From contig CANEVO010000005.1 in NCBI GenBank assembly GCA_947442255.1, positions 33,956-97,955 of the forward strand: a DNA stretch of 64,000 nucleotides, in the 5' to 3' direction. How positions within the stretch are numbered: the first letter of the stretch is position 1; the number at the start of each line of letters is the position of its first letter. The notes below the pieces were generated by a model, which saw nothing but the letters and a program-made list of their open reading frames with translations, had not been told where the DNA came from and did not search any database. The translations under genes were made by a program, and so were the position numbers. Below are positions 56,645 through 64,000 of the stretch, in pieces. The DNA comes from Opitutia bacterium. GTDB lineage: Bacteria; Verrucomicrobiota; Verrucomicrobiae; Opitutales; Opitutaceae.

Positions 56645-56930
56645 TCATTTCGGCCAGATCGGCGGAAGGGCGAGCACCCAGACGTCGCTCCGGTAGCCAC
56701 TGTCCTCGCCGAAGTAATATTTATCCGCGCCGCCCGTTATACCAGCCCCCCAGCAGCCACATCCGGTCCTTGAAAACCATTTCTCCAGAAGAGTCCCGGG
56801 GGTCGAATTCGGTGTTGCGCGTCACCAGTTTCCAATCCGGCGCCTGCGCGCGAGCTGGGGCGTGAAATGCGAACGCCCCCGCGAGAATCGCTGCGCCGAA
56901 AAGTGTCCGGATAATGGATGACGATATCAT
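56645..56930 (-). pseudogene. Secreted kelch-like protein remnant
   Basis: The first piece has a signal peptide (MISSSIIRTLFGAAILAGAF, cleavage near ARAQA), then DWKLVTRNTEFDPRDSSGEM and VFKDRMWLLGGWYN, a kelch-like start. It stops soon after. In another frame, immediately downstream, ADKYYFGEDSGYRSDVWVLA leads to LPPIWPK and a stop, which looks like the C-terminus of a kelch-like protein. The repeats in between are missing. I infer a large deletion plus frameshift. It lies in the same decayed zone as the rhombosortase pair. Confidence 0.55.
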
Positions 56931-57041
56931 GGTGCGGATAATTACACCTCGGACGTGAACCGCGTTGATCACTGGATCACCGCGAAAGGTTTGGGCGGGG
57001 AAACCCGGCCGGCCAGCGGCATGTTTTTCCCCGCCCCTGTG

Positions 57042-58076
57042 TCAGGGTTTTCGCGGCGCGACAATTTTTTCGGGCGACACTCCGGCCCGCAGCGCCACCA
57101 AGGCGTACACCTTGGGCACATACATCCGCGTCTCCGCCGGCAGCGCGTCGGCGACGCCGGCGAAATCCTTCACGCCTTTTTTTGTCAGCGCCCGGCTCAC
57201 GCGGCCCTCGCCGGCGTTGTAGGCGGCGAGCGCCAGCGGCCAGTCGCCAAACCGTGCATGCAGCGTCCGCAAGTATCGCGCCGCCGCGTGACCGGATTTC
57301 TCCGGGTTGGTGCGCTCATCCGGCAGGAACGTGCTCAGGCCCAGGGACTGCGCCGTTTCCGGCATGAACTGAAAAAGTCCCTTTGCCCCCGACGGACTGC
57401 GGGCCGCCGGGTTGAGCGAACTCTCCGCCTCGGCCAGCCAGGCAAGTTCCGCCGGGACGCCTTCCGCCACAAACGCCGCCCGCAACCCCGGCATCAACGC
57501 CGCGGCCCGCTCCGGGAGCGCGCGCCCGCTAACGCGGGTAACCCAGAGATCGTAGTGAGGCACGCGCGCAGACACCGCCGTGGACGGCCGCGGGACTGGA
57601 CCGGCCTTGGGCGGGGGCGTCGGAGCGGATGGTCGCGGCCCCGGTGGAGCCGGAACGGGCGGCGGGGTTGATTTCGTAATTTCTTCCGCGGCCTCAATCT
57701 CATCGATCCGTTGCTCCAGCCAGTCGGCGTAGTCCTCATACCCGGGCACCGCGCGCAATGCGGTGAGGGTGAGGCGCGCCTCCGGTAAATAAACGGCGAG
57801 GTCCGCGAGCGAATCGCTCTCGAGCGCGCGCTGCAGCCGCAGGCCAAACGCATCCCACTTTTCCTTCGTCGGAAATTCGAACTGCGCCTTGATCTCCGGC
57901 GAGGCGTAGGCGTCGAACAATTGCCTGCCAAGTTGGAAAAGATCGTCGGCCCCGGCGGGCTCCGGGGAGGCGGCCGGAGCCGCTGGCGAAGGCGCAGCCG
58001 TCTGGGCGGGCGCCGCAATCACCGCGGCCAGCACCGCCAAAACCATGCTGATGTCGCGCCCGGGTTTCATATCCAT
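57042..58076 (-). CDS. Exported lytic transglycosylase (SLT domain)
   Basis: About 344 residues. A signal peptide (SMVLAVLAAVIAAPAQTAA) is followed by a helical N-terminal region, a long Pro-rich linker (about 135-165) and a C-terminal SLT domain: the catalytic Glu in LAWLAEAESSLNPAARSPSG, AKGLFQFMPETAQSLGL, and DWPLALAAYNAGEGRVSRAL. It cleaves peptidoglycan strands in the periplasm. Its ATG overlaps the stop of the upstream phosphoesterase by one base (TGATG), so the two are coupled. Confidence 0.88.
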   Translation of the reverse strand: MDMKPGRDISMVLAVLAAVIAAPAQTAAPSPAAPAASPEPAGADDLFQLGRQLFDAYASPEIKAQFEFPTKEKWDAFGLRLQRALESDSLADLAVYLPEARLTLTALRAVPGYEDYADWLEQRIDEIEAAEEITKSTPPPVPAPPGPRPSAPTPPPKAGPVPRPSTAVSARVPHYDLWVTRVSGRALPERAAALMPGLRAAFVAEGVPAELAWLAEAESSLNPAARSPSGAKGLFQFMPETAQSLGLSTFLPDERTNPEKSGHAAARYLRTLHARFGDWPLALAAYNAGEGRVSRALTKKGVKDFAGVADALPAETRMYVPKVYALVALRAGVSPEKIVAPRKP

Positions 58077-58891
58077 CAATTTGCCGGCGCCAGGGCGGCG
58101 AGAACGGCCGCTTTCAATTTCAGCGTCGGGTGCTCACGCCACGCGATGGCCGGCGGGCCGAAGTAGCGGTCGGAATTCTTCGCGCCCCAATCCGTCGTGG
58201 CGATGCGGTAGGATCCTGCCGGATCGATTCCGGCCAGCCGGCCGGCCGCGAAACTGAATTCGCCGCTGCGCTGCGCGAAAGGCGTTTCGGGGCCTTCGTT
58301 CGCGAGCGCGGCAAGCTTTTGCAATCGCGTCCCGTCGACTTCGGCGGTGAAGACCGGGCCGTCGAACCGCACGCAGGCGTCGAAGTCCACGCGGTGCACA
58401 AAACGAAGATGGTCGTGCGCTCCCGCAAACAGGGTGCCCGCGGGCACGAGCGGGAGCACGGTCGAGGCGGGCGCCAGCGGTTGGCCCGTGTTCCGGTCGC
58501 GGGCGTTGCCACTGATGACCCCGACGGCCCGCAGTTTCGCGACGGTTTCCACCGGGTCTTGGAAATCGGGTTCGTGGTTGCCCAGGTTCAGGACCACGGG
58601 CGCGCGTTTCACCAACGCCGCAAACACGGCAAGGTCGATCCGGGCCGCGCTCCGGCGGGCGACCACGTTGCCGTATTCGAACGAGTCGCCGTTGATCAGG
58701 ACGGCGAGGGGCACGCCCGGATTCTCTCCCTTCAAGCGATCGCCGTGGGCGACGAGTTGCGCCGCCTTCTCGAAAGCGGAATGCTGGTCGCCAAGCACGA
58801 CCAACAGCGCCTTGGGCGCGGTCGCCGACGCCACTGGCAATGCGACGAAGGCGCATAGCCACCCGACACCGGAGCTGATAATGCGGCGCAT
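58076..58891 (-). CDS. Exported metallophosphoesterase
   Basis: About 271 residues. A signal peptide (MRRIISSGVGWLCAFVALPV, then ASAT) is followed by a calcineurin-type core: KALLVVLGDQHSAFEKAAQL, VLINGDSFEYGNVVARRS and VVLNLGNHEPDFQDPVE. The first block has D-Q-H where D-x-H is usual, which still satisfies the family. It resembles the N-terminal domain of 5'-nucleotidases but lacks their C-terminal domain. The following transglycosylase gene is coupled, suggesting envelope maintenance. Confidence 0.78.
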   Translation of the reverse strand: MRRIISSGVGWLCAFVALPVASATAPKALLVVLGDQHSAFEKAAQLVAHGDRLKGENPGVPLAVLINGDSFEYGNVVARRSAARIDLAVFAALVKRAPVVLNLGNHEPDFQDPVETVAKLRAVGVISGNARDRNTGQPLAPASTVLPLVPAGTLFAGAHDHLRFVHRVDFDACVRFDGPVFTAEVDGTRLQKLAALANEGPETPFAQRSGEFSFAAGRLAGIDPAGSYRIATTDWGAKNSDRYFGPPAIAWREHPTLKLKAAVLAALAPAN

Positions 58892-59004
58892 AGAGAAAAA
58901 GCGATCTCCAGACAGTGCGACCGCCACGGAAACCGGTCAACTCGACCACCGGCTTTCCCGTTTGACCCTCCCGGGGCGCCGGCTACCTCTGACCCTCCAC
59001 TAAT

Positions 59005-60417
59005 TTGAACCGGGTACACATCAAAACCTACGGCTGTCAGATGAACGAGCGCGACAGCGAGGCGGTCGCGGCAATGCTGCGTGCGCGGGGTTATCGGATC
59101 GTGGGCGATGAAAACGACTGCGACATCCTGCTGCTCAACACCTGCAGCGTGCGCGATGCCGCCGAGCAAAAGGCCATCGGCAAGGCCGGCTACCTCCAGC
59201 AGCGCAAGAAGAAGCAGCCGGACTTCGTCCTCGGGATCCTCGGCTGCATGGCGCAGAACCGCGGGGCCTCGCTCCTCGAACAGTTGCCCGACCTCGACCT
59301 GATCATCGGCACCCAGAAATTTCACCAAGTGCCCGGCTATCTCGACAACCTGCGCGCCGCGCGGGAGTCCGGGGTGCCAATCGGTGAGACCATTGTCGAC
59401 ATCGGCGAGGAGGCGGGTTCGCAGAACACGATCAAGGATCACCTGATTTCCGGGCCGGAAAGCGACGGAACGGCCGAAACCGTCGAACGGCAGGTGACCG
59501 CCTTCGTTTCGATCCAGCAGGGCTGCAACATGGATTGCGCGTTCTGCATCGTCCCTAAAACCCGTGGCGACGAACGCTCGCGGCCGATGGATGAAATCGT
59601 GACCGAATGCCGTGCCTTGGCCGAGCGGGGCGTGCGCGAAATCACCCTGTTGGGCCAGATCGTCACCAGTTACGGCCGCCGCGATTACGAACACACGGGC
59701 GGCATCTCGCCCTTCGTGCAGCTGCTCGAGCGCGTGCATGGCATCGAGGGCATCGAGCGGATCCGCTTCACGTCGCCGCACCCGCGCGGCTTCAAGGACG
59801 ACCTCGTGGCCGCCTACGCCCGCCTGCCGAAACTCTGCGGCTACGTGCACCTGCCGATGCAGTCCGGGAGCAACCGGATCCTGCGCGCGATGAACCGGCC
59901 CTACACGCGCGAACGCTACCGCGAGATCGTCGACGCGTTGCGCGCCGCGCAACCGGACATGGTTTTCTCGACCGACGTCATCGTGGGCTTCCCCGGCGAG
60001 ACCGACGAGGATTTCGACCAGACGCGCGAGCTGTTCGAGGCGTGCAACTACGACATGGCGTACGTCTTCAAGTATTCGATCCGCACCGGCACGCCCGCGG
60101 CGGAACTGGCCGACCAGGTACCGGAAGAGGTGAAGGAACACCGCAACCAAGTGTTGCTCGATATTCTCCAGAAAAACTCGCTGCGCCGGACCGCGGCGCA
60201 GATCGGCACGATCGAGGAGGTGCTGGTGGACGGCCGCGACAAGAGCGGCACCCGCTTCACCGGCCGGACCCGCGGCAACCGCGTGTGCGTATTCGACGCC
60301 GACGCGCGGCTGATCGGCTCGCTCGTGCCGTTGAAAATCGAACGCGCGAGCGTAAGCACGCTGTATGGGGAGTTGGTGCTGAGCGGGGTGGGGAATGCTG
60401 CATCGGCTTGCCCGTGA
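59005..60417 (+). CDS. miaB: tRNA-2-methylthio-N6-dimethylallyladenosine synthase MiaB
   Basis: A 470-residue methylthiotransferase modifying A37 of tRNAs. The N-terminal UPF0004 domain has VHIKTYGCQMNERDSEAV with three cluster cysteines (others in CSVRDAAEQKA and GCMAQNRG). The radical SAM motif is QQGCNMDCAFCIVPKTRG. A C-terminal TRAM domain (RTAAQIGTIEEVLVDGRDKS) follows. The start is TTG 59005; no ATG fits. The stop codon lies in the left repeat arm of the four-helix-bundle cassette, and the last few residues may come from that insertion. Confidence 0.95.
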   Translation: MNRVHIKTYGCQMNERDSEAVAAMLRARGYRIVGDENDCDILLLNTCSVRDAAEQKAIGKAGYLQQRKKKQPDFVLGILGCMAQNRGASLLEQLPDLDLIIGTQKFHQVPGYLDNLRAARESGVPIGETIVDIGEEAGSQNTIKDHLISGPESDGTAETVERQVTAFVSIQQGCNMDCAFCIVPKTRGDERSRPMDEIVTECRALAERGVREITLLGQIVTSYGRRDYEHTGGISPFVQLLERVHGIEGIERIRFTSPHPRGFKDDLVAAYARLPKLCGYVHLPMQSGSNRILRAMNRPYTRERYREIVDALRAAQPDMVFSTDVIVGFPGETDEDFDQTRELFEACNYDMAYVFKYSIRTGTPAAELADQVPEEVKEHRNQVLLDILQKNSLRRTAAQIGTIEEVLVDGRDKSGTRFTGRTRGNRVCVFDADARLIGSLVPLKIERASVSTLYGELVLSGVGNAASACP

Positions 60418-60446
60418 TCATGATCGTAATCCTCGGATTCATGCTC
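60411..60446 (+). repeat. Left inverted-repeat arm of four-helix-bundle cassette
   Basis: The arm contains GTGATCATGATCGTAATC followed by GATTCATGCTC. Its match to the reverse complement of the right arm (60861-60894: GTGGTCGTGATCTTAATC then GATCTTGCTC) is clear with a few substitutions and a short gap. It supplies the TGA of miaB (60415-60417). Confidence 0.6.
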
Positions 60447-60878
60447 ATGTCCAAAATCTACTTCGATCACGAGAAGCTCCGTGTGTATCAGCGTGCGCTG
60501 CAGTTTGTAGCTTTCGTGCATCCCATCGTTGCGGAACTCCCGGCTAAACTTTCCGCACGCGACCAGCTTGAGCGGGCACCCACCAGCATCCTCCTGAACC
60601 TAGCGGAGGGAAACGGGAAGCGCGCGAAAGTTGATCGCTGCCGCTATTTGGGCATCGCCAGTGGATCGGCCCTCGAGTGTGCCGCTTGCCTGGACATTTT
60701 GGTGCTGAAGCGACACCTCGATCCGACCAAAGCCGCCGAAGGAAAAGACCTGCTCGTGGCGATCGTTTCCATGCTAATGGGGCTTCTAGATGTGTTTGGA
60801 GCGCAGTTGCACGAAGAGCCTGCACCCGATGGGGCACGGGCGGATTCGAACATTCCGGCCGAGCAAGATCACGATTAA
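60447..60878 (+). CDS. Four-helix-bundle protein (S23/IVP family)
   Basis: A 143-residue member of the four-helix-bundle family first known from 23S rRNA intervening sequences. It begins SKIYFDHEKLRVYQRALQFV, with ARDQLERAPTSILLNLAEGN (the family's conserved loop), RYLGIASGSALECAACLDIL and a fourth helix. The C-terminal tail ending E-Q-D-H-D is encoded by the right repeat arm, which also supplies the TAA. Related proteins (bAvd) serve diversity-generating retroelements, but no reverse transcriptase is present. It is not inside an rRNA gene. Function unknown. Upstream in-frame ATGs at 60420 and 60441 are possible. Confidence 0.85.
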   Translation: MSKIYFDHEKLRVYQRALQFVAFVHPIVAELPAKLSARDQLERAPTSILLNLAEGNGKRAKVDRCRYLGIASGSALECAACLDILVLKRHLDPTKAAEGKDLLVAIVSMLMGLLDVFGAQLHEEPAPDGARADSNIPAEQDHD

Positions 60879-60894
60879 GATCACGACCACGATT
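60861..60894 (+). repeat. Right inverted-repeat arm of four-helix-bundle cassette
   Basis: The arm reads GAGCAAGATCACGATTAAG and continues with ATCACGACCACGATT. It is the degenerate inverse of the arm at 60411-60446. It encodes the last five residues and stop of the four-helix-bundle gene. The next gene starts nine bases after it. Confidence 0.6.
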
Positions 60895-60902
60895 TTCCAC
60901 CC

Positions 60903-61442
60903 ATGTCCCTCCTCACCGCCACGCTTGTTCCCGCCGCCCTGCTCCTCGCGCTGGGATTCCCGCTGCTGCTCAACCATTCGGGTTTCATCGCGACCCTGAA
61001 GGCGCTGCCGCGGTCGACGACAGCCGCCTACCTTTTTTTCGGCACGGGGGCGGCGTGGTTTCTTTACGCGATCTGGCACCTCTCGCCCGCCGACTTCGGC
61101 GAATACCGCGGCTGGCTCCTGCTGGGTTTTGGTGCGGTCGCGGTGCTGTCGTTCCGGAGCGTGCCTGACTTTCTGGCGGTGCGGGGCCTCTGCGCGCTGG
61201 TGCTCCTGGGCGCGATGCCTTTCCTTGATGCGGCCTACATGCAATTCGACCAGCCCCAGCGGCTGTTCATGGTCACCTTGGTCTACGCCGCGCTGGCCCT
61301 GGCCATCTGGCTCGGAGCCCAACCGTGGCGGTTGCGGGATTTCCTGGGCTGGCTCTTCGCACGCCCGGGCCGGGCCCGTGGTTTTGGCGGCCTGATCGCG
61401 GCCTACGGCCTGCTGCTCGGCGTCGTGGCTTTCACCTACTAA
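60903..61442 (+). CDS. Conserved multi-pass membrane protein
   Basis: A 179-residue protein with about six membrane helices (for example TATLVPAALLLALGFPLLLN, YLFFGTGAAWFLYAIWHLSP, GLCALVLLGAMPFLDAAYMQ). I do not recognise a family. Charged loop residues D-F-G-E-Y-R-G-W and F-D-Q-P-Q-R-L-F might matter. It follows the cassette closely and lies 10 bases before gmk, so it probably belongs to the miaB-gmk transcript. Confidence 0.65.
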   Translation: MSLLTATLVPAALLLALGFPLLLNHSGFIATLKALPRSTTAAYLFFGTGAAWFLYAIWHLSPADFGEYRGWLLLGFGAVAVLSFRSVPDFLAVRGLCALVLLGAMPFLDAAYMQFDQPQRLFMVTLVYAALALAIWLGAQPWRLRDFLGWLFARPGRARGFGGLIAAYGLLLGVVAFTY

Positions 61443-61452
61443 CGATCGTCGC

Positions 61453-62058
61453 ATGGCCCAGCCCACCGCGCCTGTTCTGCTCGTGATCGCCGGTCCCGCG
61501 GGATCCGGCAAAAGCACGCTCTGCGACCGCCTCGTGACGGCGCGCCCGGAGTTCGCCCGCGTGGTGACCACGACGACGCGAGCCCCGCGGGTCGGAGAAA
61601 TCGACGGCTTGCATTATCATTTCCTGACGCCCGCGCAGTTCGATGTGCGGGTGGCCGCGGGCGAATTTCTCGAATGGGCCTGGGTCCACGGCGACCGCCG
61701 CTACGGCACGCTCAAGTCGAGCGTCCTCGACCCGCTGGCCCACGGTCAGCCCCTCGTGATGAGCATCGACGTCCAGGGCGTCGACACCTTGCGGCGCGTG
61801 GCCCAGACCGACGCTCGCCTGTGCCGCGCGATGACCACGGTGTTCATCGTGGTCGACCACGAGCGTCTGGTGGCCCGCATGCGGGCCCGGGCGCAGGATC
61901 ACGAGGAGGAAATCGAGCGCCGGATCGCGACGGCGGAAGCCGAGTTGCGCGAGGCGGCAAAGTTCGACTTCATCATCGAAAGCGGATCACGCGACGAGGA
62001 CTTCGCGGCGCTGCTCAGAGTCCTCGTGCACGCCCGGGCCAAAAGCGCCCAAGCCTGA
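61453..62058 (+). CDS. gmk: Guanylate kinase
   Basis: A 201-residue enzyme making GDP from GMP. It has the P-loop VIAGPAGSGKSTLCDRL, the GMP site TTTTRAPRVGEIDGLHYHFL, FLEWAWVHGDRRYGT (usual FxExAxxxGxxYGT) and VMSIDVQGVDTLR. The lid region has ARMRARAQDHEEEIERRIAT, in which the usual R-G-R/T is reworked to R-A-Q-D. It lies 10 bases after the membrane-protein gene. Confidence 0.94.
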   Translation: MAQPTAPVLLVIAGPAGSGKSTLCDRLVTARPEFARVVTTTTRAPRVGEIDGLHYHFLTPAQFDVRVAAGEFLEWAWVHGDRRYGTLKSSVLDPLAHGQPLVMSIDVQGVDTLRRVAQTDARLCRAMTTVFIVVDHERLVARMRARAQDHEEEIERRIATAEAELREAAKFDFIIESGSRDEDFAALLRVLVHARAKSAQA

Positions 62059-62095
62059 GCCGCAATGCCGGGCGGGCCTGGGAACTGACGTTCAC

Positions 62096-62332
62096 TCAAA
62101 GCTTCTTGTGCGTGCCGTCGCAGAACGTTCCGTTCTGCATGTGTTTGCAGCCGCACCAAGCCACCCTGCCCTCGGTGGCAATCTCCACTTTTTTCGGCGA
62201 AAACTCGGTGCCCTTGTGCGCCCCATCGCAAAAGGGCTGGTTCTTCGAACCACCGCACGCACACCACCAATAAGTGCCGGGTTTCATGTCGAGGACATAC
62301 GGCGACTTCTGGGCGATGATGGGTTCGGGCAT
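62096..62332 (-). CDS. Double-CDGSH iron-sulfur protein
   Basis: A 78-residue protein with two CDGSH-type 2Fe-2S sites. The first is WWCACGGSKNQPFCDGAHKG (Cys24, Cys26, Cys35, His39). The second is AWCGCKHMQNGTFCDGTHKK (Cys60, Cys62, Cys71, His75). This is the miniature two-cluster type found in many bacteria, probably for electron or cluster transfer. The Met at 62332 starts the domain; a longer open frame upstream lies within nadB's end and is noise. Same strand as nadB. Confidence 0.88.
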   Translation of the reverse strand: MPEPIIAQKSPYVLDMKPGTYWWCACGGSKNQPFCDGAHKGTEFSPKKVEIATEGRVAWCGCKHMQNGTFCDGTHKKL

Positions 62333-62391
62333 GGGGCGGACGCTGCGCTCCGCGTACCGACGGAGCAACCACCAATCGGAAGGGCTCCAGG

Positions 62392-63948
62392 TCAGGACTC
62401 CTCGGTCACGTAATGACAGCCCCGGCTGCGCGGGTTGAGTGACGCGGCGTGAACGACCAGCAGCGCGGTCTGAATCGCGTTGCGCAACTCGATCAAGTCC
62501 CGCGTCAGGCGGCAGCCCCGATAGAAACTTTGGATCTCCTCGCGCAGCTCCAGCAGGATCCGCCGCGCCCGCGTCAGCCGCTTCGGCGAACGCACGATGC
62601 CGGCGTAGTTCCACATCGTATGCTGGATCTGCAGCATGTCCTGGCGGACCAGTACGGGATCGGCCTCGCGCGTCGGGCTCTCCCAGTCGCGCGGCTCGGG
62701 CAGCCGGAACGTCTCGCGCCCGATGTCGGCGCCATCGGCGATGGCCGCGAACTTCGCACTGACCAAGCACTCCAGGAGCGACGTGCTCGCCAGCCGGTTC
62801 GCCCCGTGCAGGCCGGTGCAACCCGTCTCGCCGATCGCGTTGAGATGCCGAATGCTGGCACGGCCATGCAGGTCGGCGTGCACGCCGCCGCAGGCGAAGT
62901 GCGCCGCGGGCACGACCGGAATCGCCTCCCGCGTGATGTCGAGGCCGTGTTCGAGGCAGCGCTGGTAGATGCTGGGAAACCGCTCCCGCACTAATTCCGG
63001 CTTCATTGCCGACAGATCGAGCAACACATTGGGTTCCCCGCTCGCCGCCAGTTCCTGCTTGATCGCCCGCGCCACAATATCGCGTGAGGCCAGCGAGCCG
63101 CGCGCGTCGATTGCATCCATGAAGCGTCCGCCCTGCGCGTTCAGCAGCACCGCGCCCTCACCCCGCAGCGCTTCCGTGATCAGAAACCGCGGGGCGTGCT
63201 TCTTCGCAAACACCGTGGGATGGAACTGGACGTATTCGAGATCGATGAGCCGCGCACCCACCCGATAGGCCATCGCCACCCCGTGGCCGACACTGCCGGA
63301 TACATTGGTCGTGTGCAGGAAAATCTGTCCGAGCCCCCCCGTTGCCAGGATGGTCTTCTTCGCGACGATCGCGACGATCGCACCTGTACCCGTGTCGAGC
63401 ACGTAGGCACCGAAGCACGTGAGCGGTTCGTACTTGTCCGTCGCGTCGACGGAGTTGTGCGAAAGCGTGAGCAGGTCGATGGCGACCCAGCCCGCGCGGC
63501 GGGTGATGCGTGGCGTGGTGTCGACGCGTCGCGCCACGGCGGCGAGAATGGCGTGACCGGTTGCATCCTTGGCGTGAATGATCCGCCGTTCGCTGTGGCC
63601 GCCTTCGCGTGTGAAATCGAGACCGCCGCCGGCGTCCCGGTCGAAACCGACGTTCAGCTCGTCGAGCAGCAGTTCCTCGACGGCCTTCGGTCCCTCGCGC
63701 ACGAGATGTTGCACCGCCTTGGGATTCGCGGTGCGGTCGCTGGCCTCGAAAATATCCCGCGCCAGCGCCGCCGGGTCCTTCGCCACGTCGTAGATGATGC
63801 CACCCTGCGCCCAATCGCTGTTGGCGGCCAACGGCTCCGCCAGCGACAGCAATTCGACCGAGAGGCCCTGCTTCGCGGCCCGCAGCGCATAGGCCGAGCC
63901 CGCGAGGCCGGCGCCGATCACCAGACAGTCGGTGTGAAGAACCTGCAT
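62392..63948 (-). CDS. nadB: L-aspartate oxidase NadB
   Basis: A 518-residue FAD enzyme oxidising aspartate to iminoaspartate for NAD synthesis. It has the nucleotide fold DCLVIGAGLAGSAYALRAAK, the loop LAANSDWAQGGIIYDVAKDP, GHSERRIIHAKDATGHAILA, LEYVQFHPTVFAKKHAPRFL, LITEALRGEGAVLLNAQG and PAAHFACGGVHADLHGRASI with GANRLASTSLLECL. Asp-oxidase rather than succinate dehydrogenase is supported by free-standing context and length. nadA and nadC are not in the window. Confidence 0.93.
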   Translation of the reverse strand: MQVLHTDCLVIGAGLAGSAYALRAAKQGLSVELLSLAEPLAANSDWAQGGIIYDVAKDPAALARDIFEASDRTANPKAVQHLVREGPKAVEELLLDELNVGFDRDAGGGLDFTREGGHSERRIIHAKDATGHAILAAVARRVDTTPRITRRAGWVAIDLLTLSHNSVDATDKYEPLTCFGAYVLDTGTGAIVAIVAKKTILATGGLGQIFLHTTNVSGSVGHGVAMAYRVGARLIDLEYVQFHPTVFAKKHAPRFLITEALRGEGAVLLNAQGGRFMDAIDARGSLASRDIVARAIKQELAASGEPNVLLDLSAMKPELVRERFPSIYQRCLEHGLDITREAIPVVPAAHFACGGVHADLHGRASIRHLNAIGETGCTGLHGANRLASTSLLECLVSAKFAAIADGADIGRETFRLPEPRDWESPTREADPVLVRQDMLQIQHTMWNYAGIVRSPKRLTRARRILLELREEIQSFYRGCRLTRDLIELRNAIQTALLVVHAASLNPRSRGCHYVTEES

Positions 63949-64000
63949 TTCGAGTTACAGCGGACACGGCGCGGGCCGGGAGGTCACGCCGGAAAAACAA

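Noticed and set aside
60447..60878. Diversity-generating retroelement accessory (bAvd)
   Set aside because: The four-helix-bundle fold is shared, but no reverse transcriptase, template repeat or variable repeat is present in the window.

Overview
The window is GC-rich, densely coding chromosomal DNA from a Gram-negative bacterium. It encodes an LptF-type LPS permease, a complete lipid A 4-amino-4-deoxy-L-arabinose (Ara4N) operon and periplasmic adaptor proteins. Gene content points to Verrucomicrobiota, probably near Opitutaceae: remnants of a rhombosortase/rhombotarget pair, a pseudopilin-type remnant, a stand-alone four-helix-bundle gene and the style of several conserved hypotheticals. That placement is inference; no rRNA gene is present. 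Apart from one gene-sized repeat cassette the window looks like core chromosome, with no phage, IS, CRISPR or tRNA seen.

Layout. 1-5.2 kb: tail of a Sel1-repeat protein, a repeat-bearing spacer, then an ABC exporter (ATPase, FtsX-type permease, HlyD-type adaptor). 5.3-9.2 kb: the tRNA-modification genes mnmE, mnmG and trmB; mnmG contains a perfect parS-like palindrome. 9.3-16.1 kb: the whole F-type ATP synthase operon atpBEFHAGDC with a short delta subunit. 16.2-19.1 kb: ferrous iron uptake (two feoA, feoB, a Cys-rich membrane peptide). 19-26.7 kb: MFS transporter, ExoD-like protein, queE and queC separated by a hairpin repeat, a secreted DMFase-like protein, a di-haem peroxidase and an M20 peptidase. 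26.7-32.4 kb: pdxH, a hybrid histidine kinase with a degenerate receiver, sixA, an RmlD-like reductase, a lipoate-ligase-like protein and an unrecognised protein with a kinase-like motif. 32.7-37.9 kb: a decayed DUF2157/GDYXXLXY pair, a putative glycosylase-family protein, a BadF-type kinase with a SIS protein, and holA. 38.0-45.3 kb: arnT-arnB-arnC, a pilin pseudogene, then a split arnA and arnD. 45.4-52.6 kb: lptF-like, yedK/HMCES, a radical SAM gene, fdhD, a TPR protein, a pseudo-rhomboid, prmB and a rhodanese. 52.7-57 kb: a nucleotidyltransferase and a TPR-like protein, then a graveyard where a rhombosortase, its target lipoprotein and a kelch-like gene are all broken. 57-64 kb: lytic transglycosylase, phosphoesterase, miaB, a four-helix-bundle cassette between inverted repeats, gmk, a double-CDGSH protein and nadB.

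The most striking features are: (a) the adjacent rhombosortase and rhombotarget lipoprotein, both inactivated; (b) a four-helix-bundle gene packed between degenerate inverted repeats, with a gene-less relative between queC and queE, each supplying the stop codon of the upstream gene; (c) the parS-like site inside mnmG; (d) a complete arn pathway interrupted by a dead pilin gene; and (e) several independent pseudogenes, suggesting ongoing loss of secretion, pilus and surface functions. Start sites were chosen by hand from family alignment and spacing and may be off by a few codons.
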